Positions 9,317 to 18,954 are shown, counted from the first letter of the stretch. The stretch: DNA of 64,000 nucleotides from Micromonospora vinacea (GCF_015751785.1 NZ_JADOTY010000001.1:186001-250000), one strand, 5' to 3'. Numbers and translations: made by a program. The notes: generated from the sequence alone by a model not told the origin.

Positions 9317-9322
9317 CCGGGG

Positions 9323-9700
9323 CTATGCGGGTGGGGGCGTGAACACGCCCAGGTGGTTGCCGGCCGGGTCGAGGAGGTGGGCCAACCTGAGACCGCTCGG
9401 TGCGGTACGCGCTGGCACCAGCACCCGGCCGCCGGCCGCTTCGGCCTGTCGGCAGGTCTCCGCGACGTCGGCGACTTCGGCGTAGAACACCGCGTAGTTC
9501 GGTGCCGTCCCGTCGGTCGCCCGGATCGCCCCGCCGATCCCGCTGTCGCCGCCGGCCCCGGTCACGCGGTAGGACCCGCCGTTGGTCGAGCCCTGCTCCT
9601 CGAAGGTCCAGCCGAACAACTCCCCGTAGAACCGCTCCGCGTCCTCGGGCCGATCGGTGCCGATCTCGAACCAGGTGATGGGCGTGGTGGACCTCGACAT
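9323..9700 (-). CDS. VOC-family (glyoxalase/bleomycin-resistance fold) protein
   Basis: A compact 125-residue VOC protein with paired beta-alpha-beta-beta-beta modules: ITWFEIGTDRPEDAERFY at the start and AHLLDPAGNHLGVF at the end. The FYGELFGW motif is typical of the group. The family binds a metal and acts on small molecules or sequesters antibiotics; a specific substrate cannot be assigned. GGAGG precedes the ATG at 9700. The gene is the likely downstream partner of the WYL regulator 150 bp upstream on the same strand, a common pairing in actinobacteria. Confidence 0.88.
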   Translation of the reverse strand: MSRSTTPITWFEIGTDRPEDAERFYGELFGWTFEEQGSTNGGSYRVTGAGGDSGIGGAIRATDGTAPNYAVFYAEVADVAETCRQAEAAGGRVLVPARTAPSGLRLAHLLDPAGNHLGVFTPPPA

Positions 9701-9852
9701 CTACTGCCTCCAGAAATTTCCGTGCCGGCCGTTCGGCCGTCGTCTGGAGCAGTCTCGGGGCCGTTGGCGACAACGTCCTGTCGGTGTTTCCGGATCACCC
9801 GGCGGGGTTTCCAGCGACGAGACCCGCCCGGGCCCGCCGCGCCCAGCCCGGT

Positions 9853-10545
9853 TCAGACCAGGCTCAGCGGGCGAACCCGTTCGTGCGGGATGTCGAGATC
9901 CGTCAGGCGTAGCTCCCGGAGCACCACGTCGGGCAGCACCCGGACGCTCCGGATCCGGTCGGTGCGGAAGCACCGCAGTTCGTCGCGCAGACGGCACCAG
10001 GCCACCAGGTACCAGTGTCGGGAGTTGCCGAGGTAGCCGAGCGGTTCGACGTCCCGGGTCGAGTCGGCGTCGGCGCGGTCGGCGTACCGGATGCGGAGCA
10101 CCCGCCGCGCGGCGACCGCGTCGGCGACGGTGGCCGGGACGGGCGTGGCCGGCCCGTCGCCGATCAGGTGCACCCGGCCGGCGAGACGGTGTGCCTCGGC
10201 GGCGTCGGCTGCCGGCAGCACCGCCACCAGCTTGCGCAGCGCGGTGGCGGCCGGTCCGGCGAACGGAGAGCCGGCGAGCCGGTGCAGCGCCACTGCCATG
10301 GCCACCGCCTCGGCGGCGGTCAGGTTGACCGGCGGCAGGGTGCGGGCGCGGTCCAGGACGTAGCCACCGGTGCGCCCGGGCTCGGCCCAGATCGGCACCC
10401 CGGCCTCCTGCAACGCGCCGAGGTCCCGTTCGATGGTCCGGCTGCTCACCTCGAAGCGCGCGGCCAGCCAGCGGGCGCTGCGCGGCCGTGGTGACACCGC
10501 CCGCAGCTCCTCGACCAGCGCGTAGAGGCGATCCGTGCGGTTCAT
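9853..10545 (-). CDS. YafY-type transcriptional regulator (HTH plus WYL domain)
   Basis: 230 residues. An N-terminal winged helix covers about residues 3-60, with recognition-helix text SSRTIERDLGALQEAG. The WYL-like ligand-binding domain at about 130-215 includes RIRYADR and HWYLVAWCRLRDELR. Such proteins sense small ligands or nucleic acids through the WYL domain and usually control neighbouring genes; the VOC gene is the obvious target. The ATG at 10545 is chosen over an in-frame GTG three codons upstream, since homologues begin at this Met-Asn-Arg. Confidence 0.88.
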   Translation of the reverse strand: MNRTDRLYALVEELRAVSPRPRSARWLAARFEVSSRTIERDLGALQEAGVPIWAEPGRTGGYVLDRARTLPPVNLTAAEAVAMAVALHRLAGSPFAGPAATALRKLVAVLPAADAAEAHRLAGRVHLIGDGPATPVPATVADAVAARRVLRIRYADRADADSTRDVEPLGYLGNSRHWYLVAWCRLRDELRCFRTDRIRSVRVLPDVVLRELRLTDLDIPHERVRPLSLV

Positions 10546-10614
10546 GCCCGGCACGTTACGACCGGGGTACGACGCCCTCCAGCGCCCGCCCGCACGGCGG
10601 CGCGGGCAGCTGCC

Positions 10615-11040
10615 TCAGGCGATGCAGGCGCAGACGATCAGCGCTGCCCCGAAGTGGGTGGCGGCGCTGACCCGGGCGGCCGGGTGCGGTTCGGGCGAGC
10701 AGATGACCTCGCCGAGCTTGCCGGGGGTGAGCAGGTCCAGCACCACGAAGGCCAACGCCATGATCGCCAACCCGACCAGCCCGAAGACCACGGTGGAGGC
10801 GAGCCCCTTCCCGAAGTCGCTGTAGCTGGTGAGGATCGCGGTGAAGACGATCCCGGCGATGCCGAGCTGGTTGGCGGCGAGCAGCAACCCGGCGTTGGCG
10901 TTGCGGTCGACCCAGATCAGGTCGCGTAGCCGGCCCGGGGTGAGCAGGTCGACGAGCCCGAAGCCGGCGGCCATGAGCCCGACGCCGACGATCCCGAACA
11001 CGACGCTCTGCCAGGCACCGCTGAGCAGATCCTCCAGCAC
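10615..11040 (-). CDS. DUF350 (UPF0719) membrane protein, two tandem repeats
   Basis: 141 residues with four hydrophobic segments arranged as an internal duplication. Each half carries VFGIVGVG or VFGLVGLA, then LLTPGRL or LLTPGKL, and ends in a second hydrophobic segment. This is the DUF350 pattern. The function of the family is unknown; it is often linked to envelope stress operons. The start is GTG at 11040 with GGGAGG 8 nt upstream; a longer open frame upstream overlaps glnA2 out of frame and is not used. Downstream of glnA2 on the same strand (89-bp gap). Confidence 0.82.
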   Translation of the reverse strand: MLEDLLSGAWQSVVFGIVGVGLMAAGFGLVDLLTPGRLRDLIWVDRNANAGLLLAANQLGIAGIVFTAILTSYSDFGKGLASTVVFGLVGLAIMALAFVVLDLLTPGKLGEVICSPEPHPAARVSAATHFGAALIVCACIA

Positions 11041-11129
11041 CGACTGCCTCCCGACTCTCCGCCCGGAGGGGGTACCGGCGCGGTGATCGAGACGATAGCG
11101 GCAGCGCGCAATCGCGTCAGCCCCGACGT

Positions 11130-12479
11130 CTACAGCGCCAGGTAGCGCTGCCGCTCGTACGGGGTGACCTCGCGGCGGTACTGCTCCCACTCGGCCCGCT
11201 TGTTGCGCAGGAAGAAGTCGAAGACGTGCTCGCCGAGCACCTCGGCGACCAGTTCGGAGCCGGCCATCACGTCGATCGCCTCGGCGAGGTTCTCCGGGAG
11301 CGCCTCGTAGCCCATGGCACGGCGCTCCGCGCTGGTCAGCGACCAGACGTCGTCCTCGGCGCCCGGCGGCAGCTCGTACCCCTCCTCGATGCCCTTGAGG
11401 CCGGCGCCGAGCAGCACCGCGAAGGCGAGGTACGGGTTGGCCGCCGAGTCCAGCGAGCGGACCTCGACGCGGGCCGAGTTGGGCTTGCCGTAGGCGGGAA
11501 CCCGGACCAGCGCGGACCGGTTGAGGTGACCCCAGCAGACGTACGCCGGGCTCTCGGTGATCCGGTCGGGCAGGTGCTGCGGGAAGAGTCGCTTGTACGA
11601 GTTGACCCACTGGTTGGTGACCGCCGTGTACTCGCGGGCGTGCACCAGCAGACCGGCGATGAAGGACTTCGCCACCTTGGACAGCTTCATCGGGTCGCCG
11701 CTGTCGTGGAAGGCGTTGCGCTCCCCCTCGAACAGTGACAGGTGGGTGTGCATCCCGCTGCCCGGCTGGTCGGTGAACGGCTTCGGCATGAAGCTGGCCT
11801 GCACACCGGTGGAGAGCGCGACCTCCTTGACCACGTGCCGGAAGGTCATGATGTTGTCGGCGGTGGTCAGCGCGTCGGCGTAGCGCAGGTCGATCTCCTG
11901 CTGGCCGGGCGCGACCTCGTGGTGGCTGAACTCCACCGAGATGCCGATCCGTTCCAGCGCCAGCACGCCCTGGCGGCGGAAGTCCCGGGCCACGGCATGG
12001 GTGGTGTGCTCGAAGTAGCCGCCGGTGTCGACCGGGGTGGGCACCGAGCCGTCCTGCGGACCGTTCTCCAGCAGGAAGAACTCGATCTCGGGGTGGGTGT
12101 AGAAGGTGAAGCCCTTCTCGGCCGCCTTGGACAGCGCGCGGCGCAGCACGTGCCGGGGGTCGGCCCAGGACGGGCCGCCGTCGGGCAGCAGGATGTCGCA
12201 GAACATCCGGGCGCTCTCGCCGCTGACGCCGCCTTCGAAGGGGAAGACCTGGAAGGTGGTCGGGTCGGGCATGGCCACCATGTCCGATTCGAAGACCCGG
12301 GCGAAGCCCTCGATCGCCGAGCCGTCGAAGCCGATGCCTTCCTCGAAGGCCGCCTCGAGCTCGGCGGGTGCCACCGAAACGCTCTTGAGCGTGCCCAGAA
12401 CGTCGGTGAACCACAGCCGGACGAACCGGATGTCCCGCTCTTCCAGCGTGCGGAGGACGAACTCCTGCTGACGGTCCAC
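11130..12479 (-). CDS. glnA2: Type I glutamine synthetase-like enzyme GlnA2
   Basis: A 449-residue GS-family enzyme. It shows the N-terminal latch EFVLRTLEERDIRF, the GFDGSAIEGF loop, the metal-binding EIEFFLLE and EFSHHEVAPGQQEIDLR segments, and the ATP-site FMPKPFTDQPGSGMHTHLSLF. The C-terminal EHVFDFFLRNKRAEWEQYR is characteristic of the actinobacterial GlnA2 branch rather than housekeeping GlnA1. In Streptomyces some GlnA2/GlnA3 paralogues are gamma-glutamylpolyamine synthetases, so glutamine may not be the main product. The GTG at 12479 gives the Asp-Arg-Gln start seen in mycobacterial GlnA2; an in-frame GTG at 12500 is the alternative. It lies near glnE, nadE and panB, a conserved neighbourhood. 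Confidence 0.93.
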   Translation of the reverse strand: MDRQQEFVLRTLEERDIRFVRLWFTDVLGTLKSVSVAPAELEAAFEEGIGFDGSAIEGFARVFESDMVAMPDPTTFQVFPFEGGVSGESARMFCDILLPDGGPSWADPRHVLRRALSKAAEKGFTFYTHPEIEFFLLENGPQDGSVPTPVDTGGYFEHTTHAVARDFRRQGVLALERIGISVEFSHHEVAPGQQEIDLRYADALTTADNIMTFRHVVKEVALSTGVQASFMPKPFTDQPGSGMHTHLSLFEGERNAFHDSGDPMKLSKVAKSFIAGLLVHAREYTAVTNQWVNSYKRLFPQHLPDRITESPAYVCWGHLNRSALVRVPAYGKPNSARVEVRSLDSAANPYLAFAVLLGAGLKGIEEGYELPPGAEDDVWSLTSAERRAMGYEALPENLAEAIDVMAGSELVAEVLGEHVFDFFLRNKRAEWEQYRREVTPYERQRYLAL

Positions 12480-12559
12480 TTCCCCAACCCCTCGCGACAC
12501 TCTTTTGTCCGCCTTGGCCGGGCTGTACCCGACCTGATCGCCCAGTGTTCCCGGGCCTG

Positions 12560-12575
12560 GTTACGCAGACGTTAC
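12560..12575 (-). promoter_or_regulatory. Candidate GlnR box upstream of glnA2
   Basis: On the glnA2 strand the sequence reads GTAAC, six bases, GTAAC, fitting one a/b half-site pair of the actinobacterial GlnR consensus (gTnAc-n6-GnAAc). It lies about 80-95 bp upstream of the glnA2 start. Only one pair is seen; functional GlnR boxes usually have at least one such pair. The rest of the 285-bp gap to nadE shows nothing else I can support. Confidence 0.4.
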
Positions 12576-12764
12576 GCGAACTGCCGCCGGCCGTCCCCTC
12601 GTGTCCCGCCCGGCGAGCGCGGGCCCCGGCCGTGCCACCCGCCCCGGCCGCCGTGACGGCCGGGCTCCTGCCGCCGCGGCCTCGCGGGCGCCCGTCGCGG
12701 CAGGTGGCGGCAATCTCGTCCGAGGGTGCGGATTGTCGCGCGGAGGCTGGGGCAAGATGAAGGC

Positions 12765-14522
12765 ATGCCCACCCTGCGTCTCGCCCTGTCCCAGGTCAAC
12801 CCGAGCGTCGGCGACCTCGCCGGAAACGCCGACCTGGTCCGCAGCTGGACTCGCCAGGCCGCCGATGCCGGTGCCCAGCTGGTGCTCTTTCCGGAGATGA
12901 TGCTGACCGGGTACCCGGTCGAGGATCTGGTCTTCCGGCGTTCCTTCGTGGCCGCGTCCCGGGCCGCCGTGGAGCGGCTGGCCGCGGACCTGGCCGCCGA
13001 TGGTCTCGGCGAGTTGCCGGTGGTGGTCGGCTACCTGGACGCCGACGGCCCGCCGCAGGTCAGCGGGGACGCTGAGCCGGGCCGGGGTGCCCGCAACGCC
13101 GCCGCGCTGCTGCACCAGGGCGTGGTGGCCGCCCGCTACTTCAAGCACCACCTGCCCAACTACGGGGTCTTCGACGAGGACCGGTACTTCGTCTCCGGTG
13201 ACGAACTGACGGTGGTGCGGATCGGCGGCGTGGACGTCGCGCTGACCATCTGCGAGGACCTGTGGCAGGCCGGCGGTCCGTTCGCCGCCGCCCGGAGGGC
13301 CGGCGTCGGCCTGGTCGTCAACATCAACGGCTCGCCGTACGAGCTGAACAAGGACGACATCCGGCTGCCGCTGGTCCGCCGCCGGGCCGCCGAGGCGGGC
13401 GCCGCCATCGCGTACGTCAACATGGTCGGCGGCCAGGACGAACTGGTCTTCGAGGGCGACTCGATGATCGTGACCGCCGACGGTGAGCTGCTCAGCCGGG
13501 CCCCGCAGTTCGTCGAGCACCTGCTGGTGCACGACGTCGAGCTGCCGGCCGCCGCCACCCCGCCGACCACCGAGACGGTGGCCGACGGCATGCGGATCGT
13601 GCACAGCACGCTGGACGGCGTTCCGCCCACGCCGTCCGGCCCGGCCGCCACCGGCGGGCTGATCGAGCCGGTGGCCGACGAGGCCGAGGTGTGGCAGGCG
13701 CTGGTGTTGGGCCTGCGCGACTACGTCAACAAGAACCGGTTCCCGTCGGTGGTGCTCGGTCTCTCCGGCGGCATCGACTCGGCGGTGGTGGCCGCGCTCG
13801 CCGTCGACGCGCTCGGTCCGGACCGGGTGGTCGGGGTGTCGCTGCCCAGCCAGCACTCCTCGGAGCACTCCCGGGAGGACGCCGCCGACCTGGCCAAGCG
13901 CACCGGCCTGGACTACCGCGTCGAGCCGATCCAGCCGATGGTCGACGGCTTCCTGGCCAACCTGTCGCTGTCCGGCGTGGCAGTGGAGAACCTGCAGGCC
14001 CGGGTCCGTGGCGTGATCCTGATGGCGCTGTCGAACCAGGAGGGCCACCTGGTGCTGACCACCGGCAACAAGAGTGAGCTGGCGGTCGGCTACTCCACCC
14101 TGTACGGCGACTCGGTGGGCGGCTTCAACCCGGTCAAGGACGTCTGGAAGACGCTGATCTGGCGGCTCGCGAAGTGGCGTAACAGGGACGCGGCCCGGCG
14201 CGGTGAGACCGCCCCGATTCCGGAGAACTCGATCGGCAAGCCGCCGAGCGCCGAGCTGAGCCCGGGCCAGCTCGACAGCGACAGCCTGCCCGACTACGAC
14301 GTCCTGGACCCGATCCTGATCGGCTACGTCGACGGCGACCTCGGCCGCGACGGGCTGGTCGAGTCGGGTCACGACCCGGCGATCGTGGACAAGGTGCTGC
14401 GGCTGGTGGATACCGCCGAGTACAAGCGACGGCAGTCGGCGCCGGGCACGAAGATCTCCATGAAGGCGTTCGGTCGGGACCGCCGTCTGCCGATCACCAA
14501 CCGGTGGCGCGAGCACGGCTGA
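12765..14522 (+). CDS. nadE: Glutamine-dependent NAD+ synthetase
   Basis: Converts deamido-NAD to NAD+ with ATP, taking ammonia from glutamine. A nitrilase-type glutaminase domain (residues 1-270) shows the Glu-Lys-Cys triad: Glu near 45 in [10 protein letters not shown], Lys near 127 in [17 protein letters not shown] and Cys near 163 in LTICEDLW. The synthetase domain (about 300-585) has the PP-loop [13 protein letters not shown] near 332 and [18 protein letters not shown]. The length of 585 matches glutamine-dependent NadE of actinobacteria. The ATG at 12765 begins the conserved [10 protein letters not shown] strand. Divergent from glnA2. Confidence 0.96.
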   Translation: MPTLRLALSQVNPSVGDLAGNADLVRSWTRQAADAGAQLVLFPEMMLTGYPVEDLVFRRSFVAASRAAVERLAADLAADGLGELPVVVGYLDADGPPQVSGDAEPGRGARNAAALLHQGVVAARYFKHHLPNYGVFDEDRYFVSGDELTVVRIGGVDVALTICEDLWQAGGPFAAARRAGVGLVVNINGSPYELNKDDIRLPLVRRRAAEAGAAIAYVNMVGGQDELVFEGDSMIVTADGELLSRAPQFVEHLLVHDVELPAAATPPTTETVADGMRIVHSTLDGVPPTPSGPAATGGLIEPVADEAEVWQALVLGLRDYVNKNRFPSVVLGLSGGIDSAVVAALAVDALGPDRVVGVSLPSQHSSEHSREDAADLAKRTGLDYRVEPIQPMVDGFLANLSLSGVAVENLQARVRGVILMALSNQEGHLVLTTGNKSELAVGYSTLYGDSVGGFNPVKDVWKTLIWRLAKWRNRDAARRGETAPIPENSIGKPPSAELSPGQLDSDSLPDYDVLDPILIGYVDGDLGRDGLVESGHDPAIVDKVLRLVDTAEYKRRQSAPGTKISMKAFGRDRRLPITNRWREHG

Positions 14523-14722
14523 GCCGTACCCATGGGGGTGCCGGGCCGGTGGCACGGCCCGGCGCCCGACCTCGCGGCGCGGTTTCGGGTGGCCTCGCAG
14601 GGCGGCCCGGCGCTGGTGGAGTGACATCTTGCACTGGGCCCTGCCGTCAGCCCGTCTCGCGGTGCGACGATCGCGACGGAACCCGGGGACCGCGCAGGCG
14701 GCCTCGAGGAAGGGAGACAGAG

Positions 14723-15568
14723 ATGGTGGAGTCCACTCCGCACGAGGTGACCGCGTTGTACGGCGGCCCGGCCACCCGGCGGGTCCGCACCCGCGACCTG
14801 ATGGCCGCCAAGGAGCGCGGCGAGCGCTGGCCGATGCTCACCTCGTACGACCAGTACACGGCCTCGATCTTCGACCAGGCCGGTGTGCCGGTGCTGCTGG
14901 TCGGCGACTCGGCCGCGAACAACGTGTTCGGCTACGAGACCACCCTGCCGATCACCGCCGACGAGCTGCTTCCGCTGGTCCGGGCGGTGGTGCGGGCGAC
15001 CCGGCAGGCGCTGGTCGTCGGTGACCTGCCGTTCGGCTCGTACGAGGAGGGCCCGGCCCAGGCGCTGCGGACCGCCGTCCGGTTCATGAAGGAGGGTGGC
15101 TGTCACGCGGTGAAGCTGGAGGGTGGCCGCCGCAACGCCGCGCAGATCGCCGCGATCGTCGGCGCCGGCATTCCGGTGATGGCGCACATCGGTTTCACGC
15201 CGCAGAGCGAACACACACTGGGCGGCTACCGCGTGCAGGGTCGCGGCGACGCCGCCGACGAGGTGCTGGCCGACGCACGGGCGGTGGCCGAGGCGGGCGC
15301 GTTCGCTGTGGTGCTGGAGATGGTGCCCGGCGAGGTGGCCAAGCGGATCACCCACGAACTGTCGATCCCCACTGTGGGCATCGGCGCGGGCCCGGACACC
15401 GACGCGCAGGTGCTGGTCTGGCAGGACATGGCGGGGCTGCGAACCGGCAAGGCTCCCCGCTTCGTCAAGCGGTACGCGGATCTGGCCGGCGCTCTCACCG
15501 ACGCCACCCGCCGTTTCGCCGACGAGGTCCGCGGCGGCGAGTTCCCGGCCGCCGAACACACCTTCTAA
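14723..15568 (+). CDS. panB: 3-methyl-2-oxobutanoate hydroxymethyltransferase
   Basis: PanB transfers a hydroxymethyl group from 5,10-methylene-THF to alpha-ketoisovalerate, the first committed step to pantothenate. 281 residues. A (beta/alpha)8 barrel with [17 protein letters not shown], the metal site [12 protein letters not shown], the substrate segment [12 protein letters not shown], then [11 protein letters not shown] and [18 protein letters not shown]. All diagnostic motifs are present. The ATG at 14723 has AGGGAG 7 nt upstream. The 200-bp gap after nadE shows no feature. Placement beside glnA2/glnE is conserved in mycobacteria. Confidence 0.96.
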   Translation: MVESTPHEVTALYGGPATRRVRTRDLMAAKERGERWPMLTSYDQYTASIFDQAGVPVLLVGDSAANNVFGYETTLPITADELLPLVRAVVRATRQALVVGDLPFGSYEEGPAQALRTAVRFMKEGGCHAVKLEGGRRNAAQIAAIVGAGIPVMAHIGFTPQSEHTLGGYRVQGRGDAADEVLADARAVAEAGAFAVVLEMVPGEVAKRITHELSIPTVGIGAGPDTDAQVLVWQDMAGLRTGKAPRFVKRYADLAGALTDATRRFADEVRGGEFPAAEHTF

Positions 15569-15578
15569 TACCGAGTAC

Positions 15579-15664
15579 GGCCTGATCCACTCGGGTTTGC
15601 CACAGTCGCGGTGTCCCGGGCAACCGGGACACCGCGACGTCATGGAACCGGAGTGGATCAGGCC
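15579..15664. terminator. Nested palindrome between convergent genes (palindrome 3)
   Basis: Outer arms of 14 bp, 15579-15592 and 15651-15664 (perfect, GGCCTGATCCACTC). Inner arms of 15 bp, 15605-15619 and 15624-15638 (perfect, GTCGCGGTGTCCCGG), around a GCAA tetraloop. The element fills the gap between panB and the convergent npdG gene and is homologous to palindrome 2. A strong bidirectional terminator candidate. Confidence 0.8.
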
Positions 15665-15671
15665 GCTCGGG

Positions 15672-16370
15672 TCAGAGGTCGGTGACGCGGATGCCGGCGT
15701 GCGCCTTGTAGCGCTTGTTGATGGCGATCAGGTTCGCGGTGAACGCCTCGATCTGGTGCGCGTTGCGCAACCGGCCGGCGTAGATGCCCCGCATCCCGGG
15801 GATCCGGGCGGCGAGCGCGCCGACGATGTCGACCAGCTCACGGTCCTCGGTGCAGATCAGCACGTCCAGGTCGATCCGGTCGACCTCGGGGTCGGCCAGC
15901 AGCGGAGCGCTGACGTGGTTGAACGCCGCGCAGACCCGGGAGTCGGGCAGCAACGCGGCGGCCTGCTGCACGGCGCTGCCCTCGGCGACGGTCAGCGCGT
16001 ACGGGCCCTGCTTGTCGAAGCCGAGCGGGTTGACGCAGTCGACGACGATCCGACCGGCGAGCGGCTCGGCGAGGGCGGCGACGGTGGCGGCGTGCCCGTC
16101 CCACGGCACCGCGATGATCACCACGTCGCTGCGTCGGGCCACCTCGTCGTTGGCCGCGCCGGTGACGCTGCCACCGGCCGGCACCCCGGGCAGGGCGGCG
16201 ATCTCGGCGGCGGACTCGGCGGCCCGCTCAGCCGACCGGGACCCGATCAGCACCGTCTGGCCGGCCCGCGCGAACCGGTAGGCGAGGCCCCGCCCCTGGT
16301 CGCCGGTGCCGCCGATGATGCCGACCGTCAGCCCGGACACGTCGGGCAGCGTGCTCGCGTCGTATGCCAT
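15672..16370 (-). CDS. npdG: F420-dependent NADPH reductase (NpdG family)
   Basis: Transfers hydride between coenzyme F420 and NADP+. 232 residues. A Rossmann motif GIIGGTGDQGRGLAYRFA near the N-terminus, then GSRS for the NADP phosphate, VVIIAVPWDGH, VVDCVNPLGF and CAAFNHVSAPLLADP. These are characteristic of the F420H2:NADP oxidoreductase family. Actinobacteria that make F420 carry this enzyme. The ATG at 16370 has GAGG just upstream, chosen over a GTG seven codons earlier. Read convergently towards panB. Confidence 0.92.
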   Translation of the reverse strand: MAYDASTLPDVSGLTVGIIGGTGDQGRGLAYRFARAGQTVLIGSRSAERAAESAAEIAALPGVPAGGSVTGAANDEVARRSDVVIIAVPWDGHAATVAALAEPLAGRIVVDCVNPLGFDKQGPYALTVAEGSAVQQAAALLPDSRVCAAFNHVSAPLLADPEVDRIDLDVLICTEDRELVDIVGALAARIPGMRGIYAGRLRNAHQIEAFTANLIAINKRYKAHAGIRVTDL

Positions 16371-16482
16371 GGCCTCATCCTCGCAAACCACTCGGTAGGT
16401 CAGCAGCGCCGAGCGCTGTGAGAATCCCCGCTGCCGTCACCGACCACGCCGGCGAGAGCTGCGGCGAGGACCGGCGGCCCGG

Positions 16483-17913
16483 TCAGGCCAGCTCGAACAG
16501 GACGGTCCGGGCCGCCGGGTCGGCGGTGACCAGACGGACCCGGACCCGTTCGCCGAGCGGCAGTTGGCCGAGGCAGCGGGCGCGTACCGGCGGGGCGTCC
16601 AGCGCGACGGTGCCGCCGGGCGGTCGGGGCCGGGACTTGCCGTTGGGCGGGGCGTCGACGTCGAGGACGGCCGCGTCGAAGGTCTCGCCCACCCGATGCT
16701 CCAGCACCGCCGCCTCGGCCAACTCGACGGCGCCACGAGCGGCCGCCGAGGCGGTCCGGTCGGTGCTCGCCATCACCTCGGGCAGCCGGGGCAGCGCGGC
16801 GCGGGCCCAGTCGGGCACCGGCTGGCCCGTGTGCAGAGCCAGGCAGACCTCGGTGGCGTACCGGTCGGCCAGCCGCCGCAGCGGGGCCGTCACGTGCGCG
16901 TACGCGGCCGCCACGCCGCCATGTTCCGGCTGCTCCGGCAGCTCCCCGTCGAAGGCGGTGTACGCGGCACCGCGCATCAGCTCGGCCGCCTGGTCGATGA
17001 ACGCGGCGGCGCGTGGCTGGGCGGCGTCCAGACCGGCGATGACCTGCCCCGGGCCCACGTCGTCCGGCCAGTGCACGCCCAGTGGCGCGGCGGCGGCCCG
17101 CAGCCGCTGCACCGCCTCCGGCTTGGGCGCCGGCATCGTCCGCAGCAGGCCCACCCGCCCGGCCAGCATGATGTCGGCGGCGGCCATGCCGGTCAGCAGG
17201 GAGATCTGCGCGTTGTGCTCTTCCATGGGCACCGGCGCGCGCAGCACCAACCGCCAGCCGTCACCGTCGGGCTCCAGATCCTGCTCGGGCAGCGGCAGGT
17301 TGATGGCGCCCCGGCGCAGCCCACGGGCGGTCAGTCGGTCGCCGATCTCCGGCAGCAGCGCAATCGGGTCGGGTAGCCGCCCGGCCCCGGCTGCCGCCTG
17401 CACGCCTGTGTAGTCGAGCTTGGCGCGGCTGCGGACGAGGGCGCGTTCCAGCTCGACGGCCACGGTGCCGCCGTCGGCGTCCAGGTCGATGGTCCAGACC
17501 ACAGCGGCCCGGTCGTCGTCGGGCAGCAGGCTGGCAGCACCCTCGCTGAGGGTGCGCGGGTGCAGCGGCACGTTGCCGTCGGGCAGGTAGATGGTCTGCC
17601 CCCGCCGCCAGGTCTCCGCCTCCAACGCGTCACCGGGGGTGACGTGCGCGGCGACGTCGGCGATCGCGTACCGCACGCGGTAGCCCCCACCCGGGCGGCG
17701 GGTGAGGTGCATCGCCTGGTCCAGGTCCCGCGAGGTGGCGGGGTCGAGAGTGACGAACTGTATGTCGGTGCGGTCGACGGGCGGCTGCGGCGGTGCCGCA
17801 GCCGCCTCGTCGGCTTCACGCTGGGCGTCGGCCGGGAACTCCTCGGACAGGCCGAGCTCGCGGCGCAACGCGCCGAAGTCGATGCGGGGCGCGAGTACGC
17901 GTCGGATGACCAC
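16483..17913 (-). CDS. RNB-domain 3'-5' exoribonuclease (RNase II/R family)
   Basis: 476 residues consisting mainly of an RNB catalytic domain. The signature TLDPATSRDLDQAMHL near residue 57 supplies the metal-binding aspartates, followed by VRYAIADVAAHV and LPDGNVPLHPRTLSEGAASLLP. APLRRLADRYATEVCLALH near 340 is the usual C-terminal RNB segment. No N-terminal cold-shock domains and only a short C-terminal OB-like stretch are seen, so it is the small actinobacterial form. It degrades RNA from the 3' end. The GTG start at 17913 has no stronger rival. Confidence 0.92.
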   Translation of the reverse strand: MVIRRVLAPRIDFGALRRELGLSEEFPADAQREADEAAAAPPQPPVDRTDIQFVTLDPATSRDLDQAMHLTRRPGGGYRVRYAIADVAAHVTPGDALEAETWRRGQTIYLPDGNVPLHPRTLSEGAASLLPDDDRAAVVWTIDLDADGGTVAVELERALVRSRAKLDYTGVQAAAGAGRLPDPIALLPEIGDRLTARGLRRGAINLPLPEQDLEPDGDGWRLVLRAPVPMEEHNAQISLLTGMAAADIMLAGRVGLLRTMPAPKPEAVQRLRAAAAPLGVHWPDDVGPGQVIAGLDAAQPRAAAFIDQAAELMRGAAYTAFDGELPEQPEHGGVAAAYAHVTAPLRRLADRYATEVCLALHTGQPVPDWARAALPRLPEVMASTDRTASAAARGAVELAEAAVLEHRVGETFDAAVLDVDAPPNGKSRPRPPGGTVALDAPPVRARCLGQLPLGERVRVRLVTADPAARTVLFELA

Positions 17914-17993
17914 GGGTCAATCCTGACAGCGTCACGGGTGATCCGCTTCCGGTGACCGGCCGGAAATCCGCCCGGTGCGGGGATGGTCCGCGC

Positions 17994-18872
17994 TCAGCCG
18001 GTCGCTTTCCGGGCGGCGCTGCGGGCCCCCCTGGGGGCGGTGGCTCGGGCGGCGACCGGGCGGGCGGGTGACTTGCGGGCTGTCACCTTGCGGGCCGGCG
18101 CCTTGGCCGCGACGGTCTTCTTCGCCGGGGCCTTCTTCGCCGCCGCCTTGCGGGCGGTGGTCGACGAGGTGCCCGTCGCCTTCGCGGCCGGGGCCTTCTT
18201 GGCCGGGGCCTTGCGCGCACCGCCGCTGGGGCGGGTGGACGCTGTCTTCTTCGCCGGCGCCTTCTTGGCGGTCGTCTTCTTCGCCGTTGTCTTCTTGGCG
18301 GCGGACGCCTTGGTCGCCACCTTCCGCGCCGGAGCCTTCGCCGCGGTGGTGGTCTTGCGCGTCGATGCCTTCGCCGCGGTGGTGGTCTTGCGCGCCGGGG
18401 CCTTCGCCGCGGTGGTGGTCTTGCGCGCCGGGGCCTTCGCCGCGGTAGTGGTCTTCTTCGCCGCGCTGGCGGTGGTCTTCTTCGCCGCGCTCACCGTCTT
18501 CTTCGCCGTACCCGTTGTCTTCTTCGCGGCGGCGGTGGTCTTGCGCGCCGTGGACGCCGGGGCCCGCTTGGCGGTGGCGGTCGTCTTGCGGGTGGCGGTC
18601 GAGGTCTTCGCGGGGGCCTTCTTGGCCGCGGCGGTGGTCTTGGTCGTGGCCTTCTTCGCGGGGGCCTTCGTGGCCGCCGTGGTGGTCTTCCTGGCCGGGG
18701 CGCGGCCCGCCCCGCCGGCGGCCTTGCGGGCCGGTGCCTTCGCGGCTGCCGTGGTGGACTTGCGCACGGGGGTGGTCCGGCTCGCCGCCGTGTTCCGCTC
18801 CGCCGCGGCGGTCTTCTTCGCGGTGGTGCGTCGGGCGGCCGGGCGCTTGGTGGCCTGCTGTGCTTCGGCCAT
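17994..18872 (-). CDS. Lys/Ala/Thr-rich histone H1-like protein
   Basis: 292 residues, almost entirely Lys, Ala, Thr, Arg and Pro in short repeats such as KTTTAAKAPAR and KKTTAKK. No globular domain or signal peptide is seen. The composition matches the basic tails of bacterial H1-like and HupS-type nucleoid proteins, which bind DNA by charge. Here the tail stands alone with no HU domain, so DNA compaction is inferred from composition only. GGAGG lies before the ATG at 18872. The longer frame upstream would add residues out of keeping with this composition and is excluded. Confidence 0.8.
   Translation of the reverse strand: MAEAQQATKRPAARRTTAKKTAAAERNTAASRTTPVRKSTTAAAKAPARKAAGGAGRAPARKTTTAATKAPAKKATTKTTAAAKKAPAKTSTATRKTTATAKRAPASTARKTTAAAKKTTGTAKKTVSAAKKTTASAAKKTTTAAKAPARKTTTAAKAPARKTTTAAKASTRKTTTAAKAPARKVATKASAAKKTTAKKTTAKKAPAKKTASTRPSGGARKAPAKKAPAAKATGTSSTTARKAAAKKAPAKKTVAAKAPARKVTARKSPARPVAARATAPRGARSAARKATG
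18322..18453. repeat. 33-bp tandem repeat inside the H1-like gene
   Basis: Four consecutive 33-bp units (18322, 18355, 18388, 18421), each encoding the 11-residue block TTTAAKAPARK or a close variant (one has AKASTRK). Identity between units is high enough to suggest recent slippage, so copy number probably varies among strains. Confidence 0.85.
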
Positions 18873-18954
18873 CGTGGTTCCCTCCTCGGGGGCGTGCTCT
18901 CGCGTGCGTCCTCGCGGAGCACGAAATACCTCGGCGCGAGCCGTCCCGCGCCGC

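Noticed and set aside
12561..14627. 688-codon minus-strand open frame
   Set aside because: Antisense shadow of nadE.
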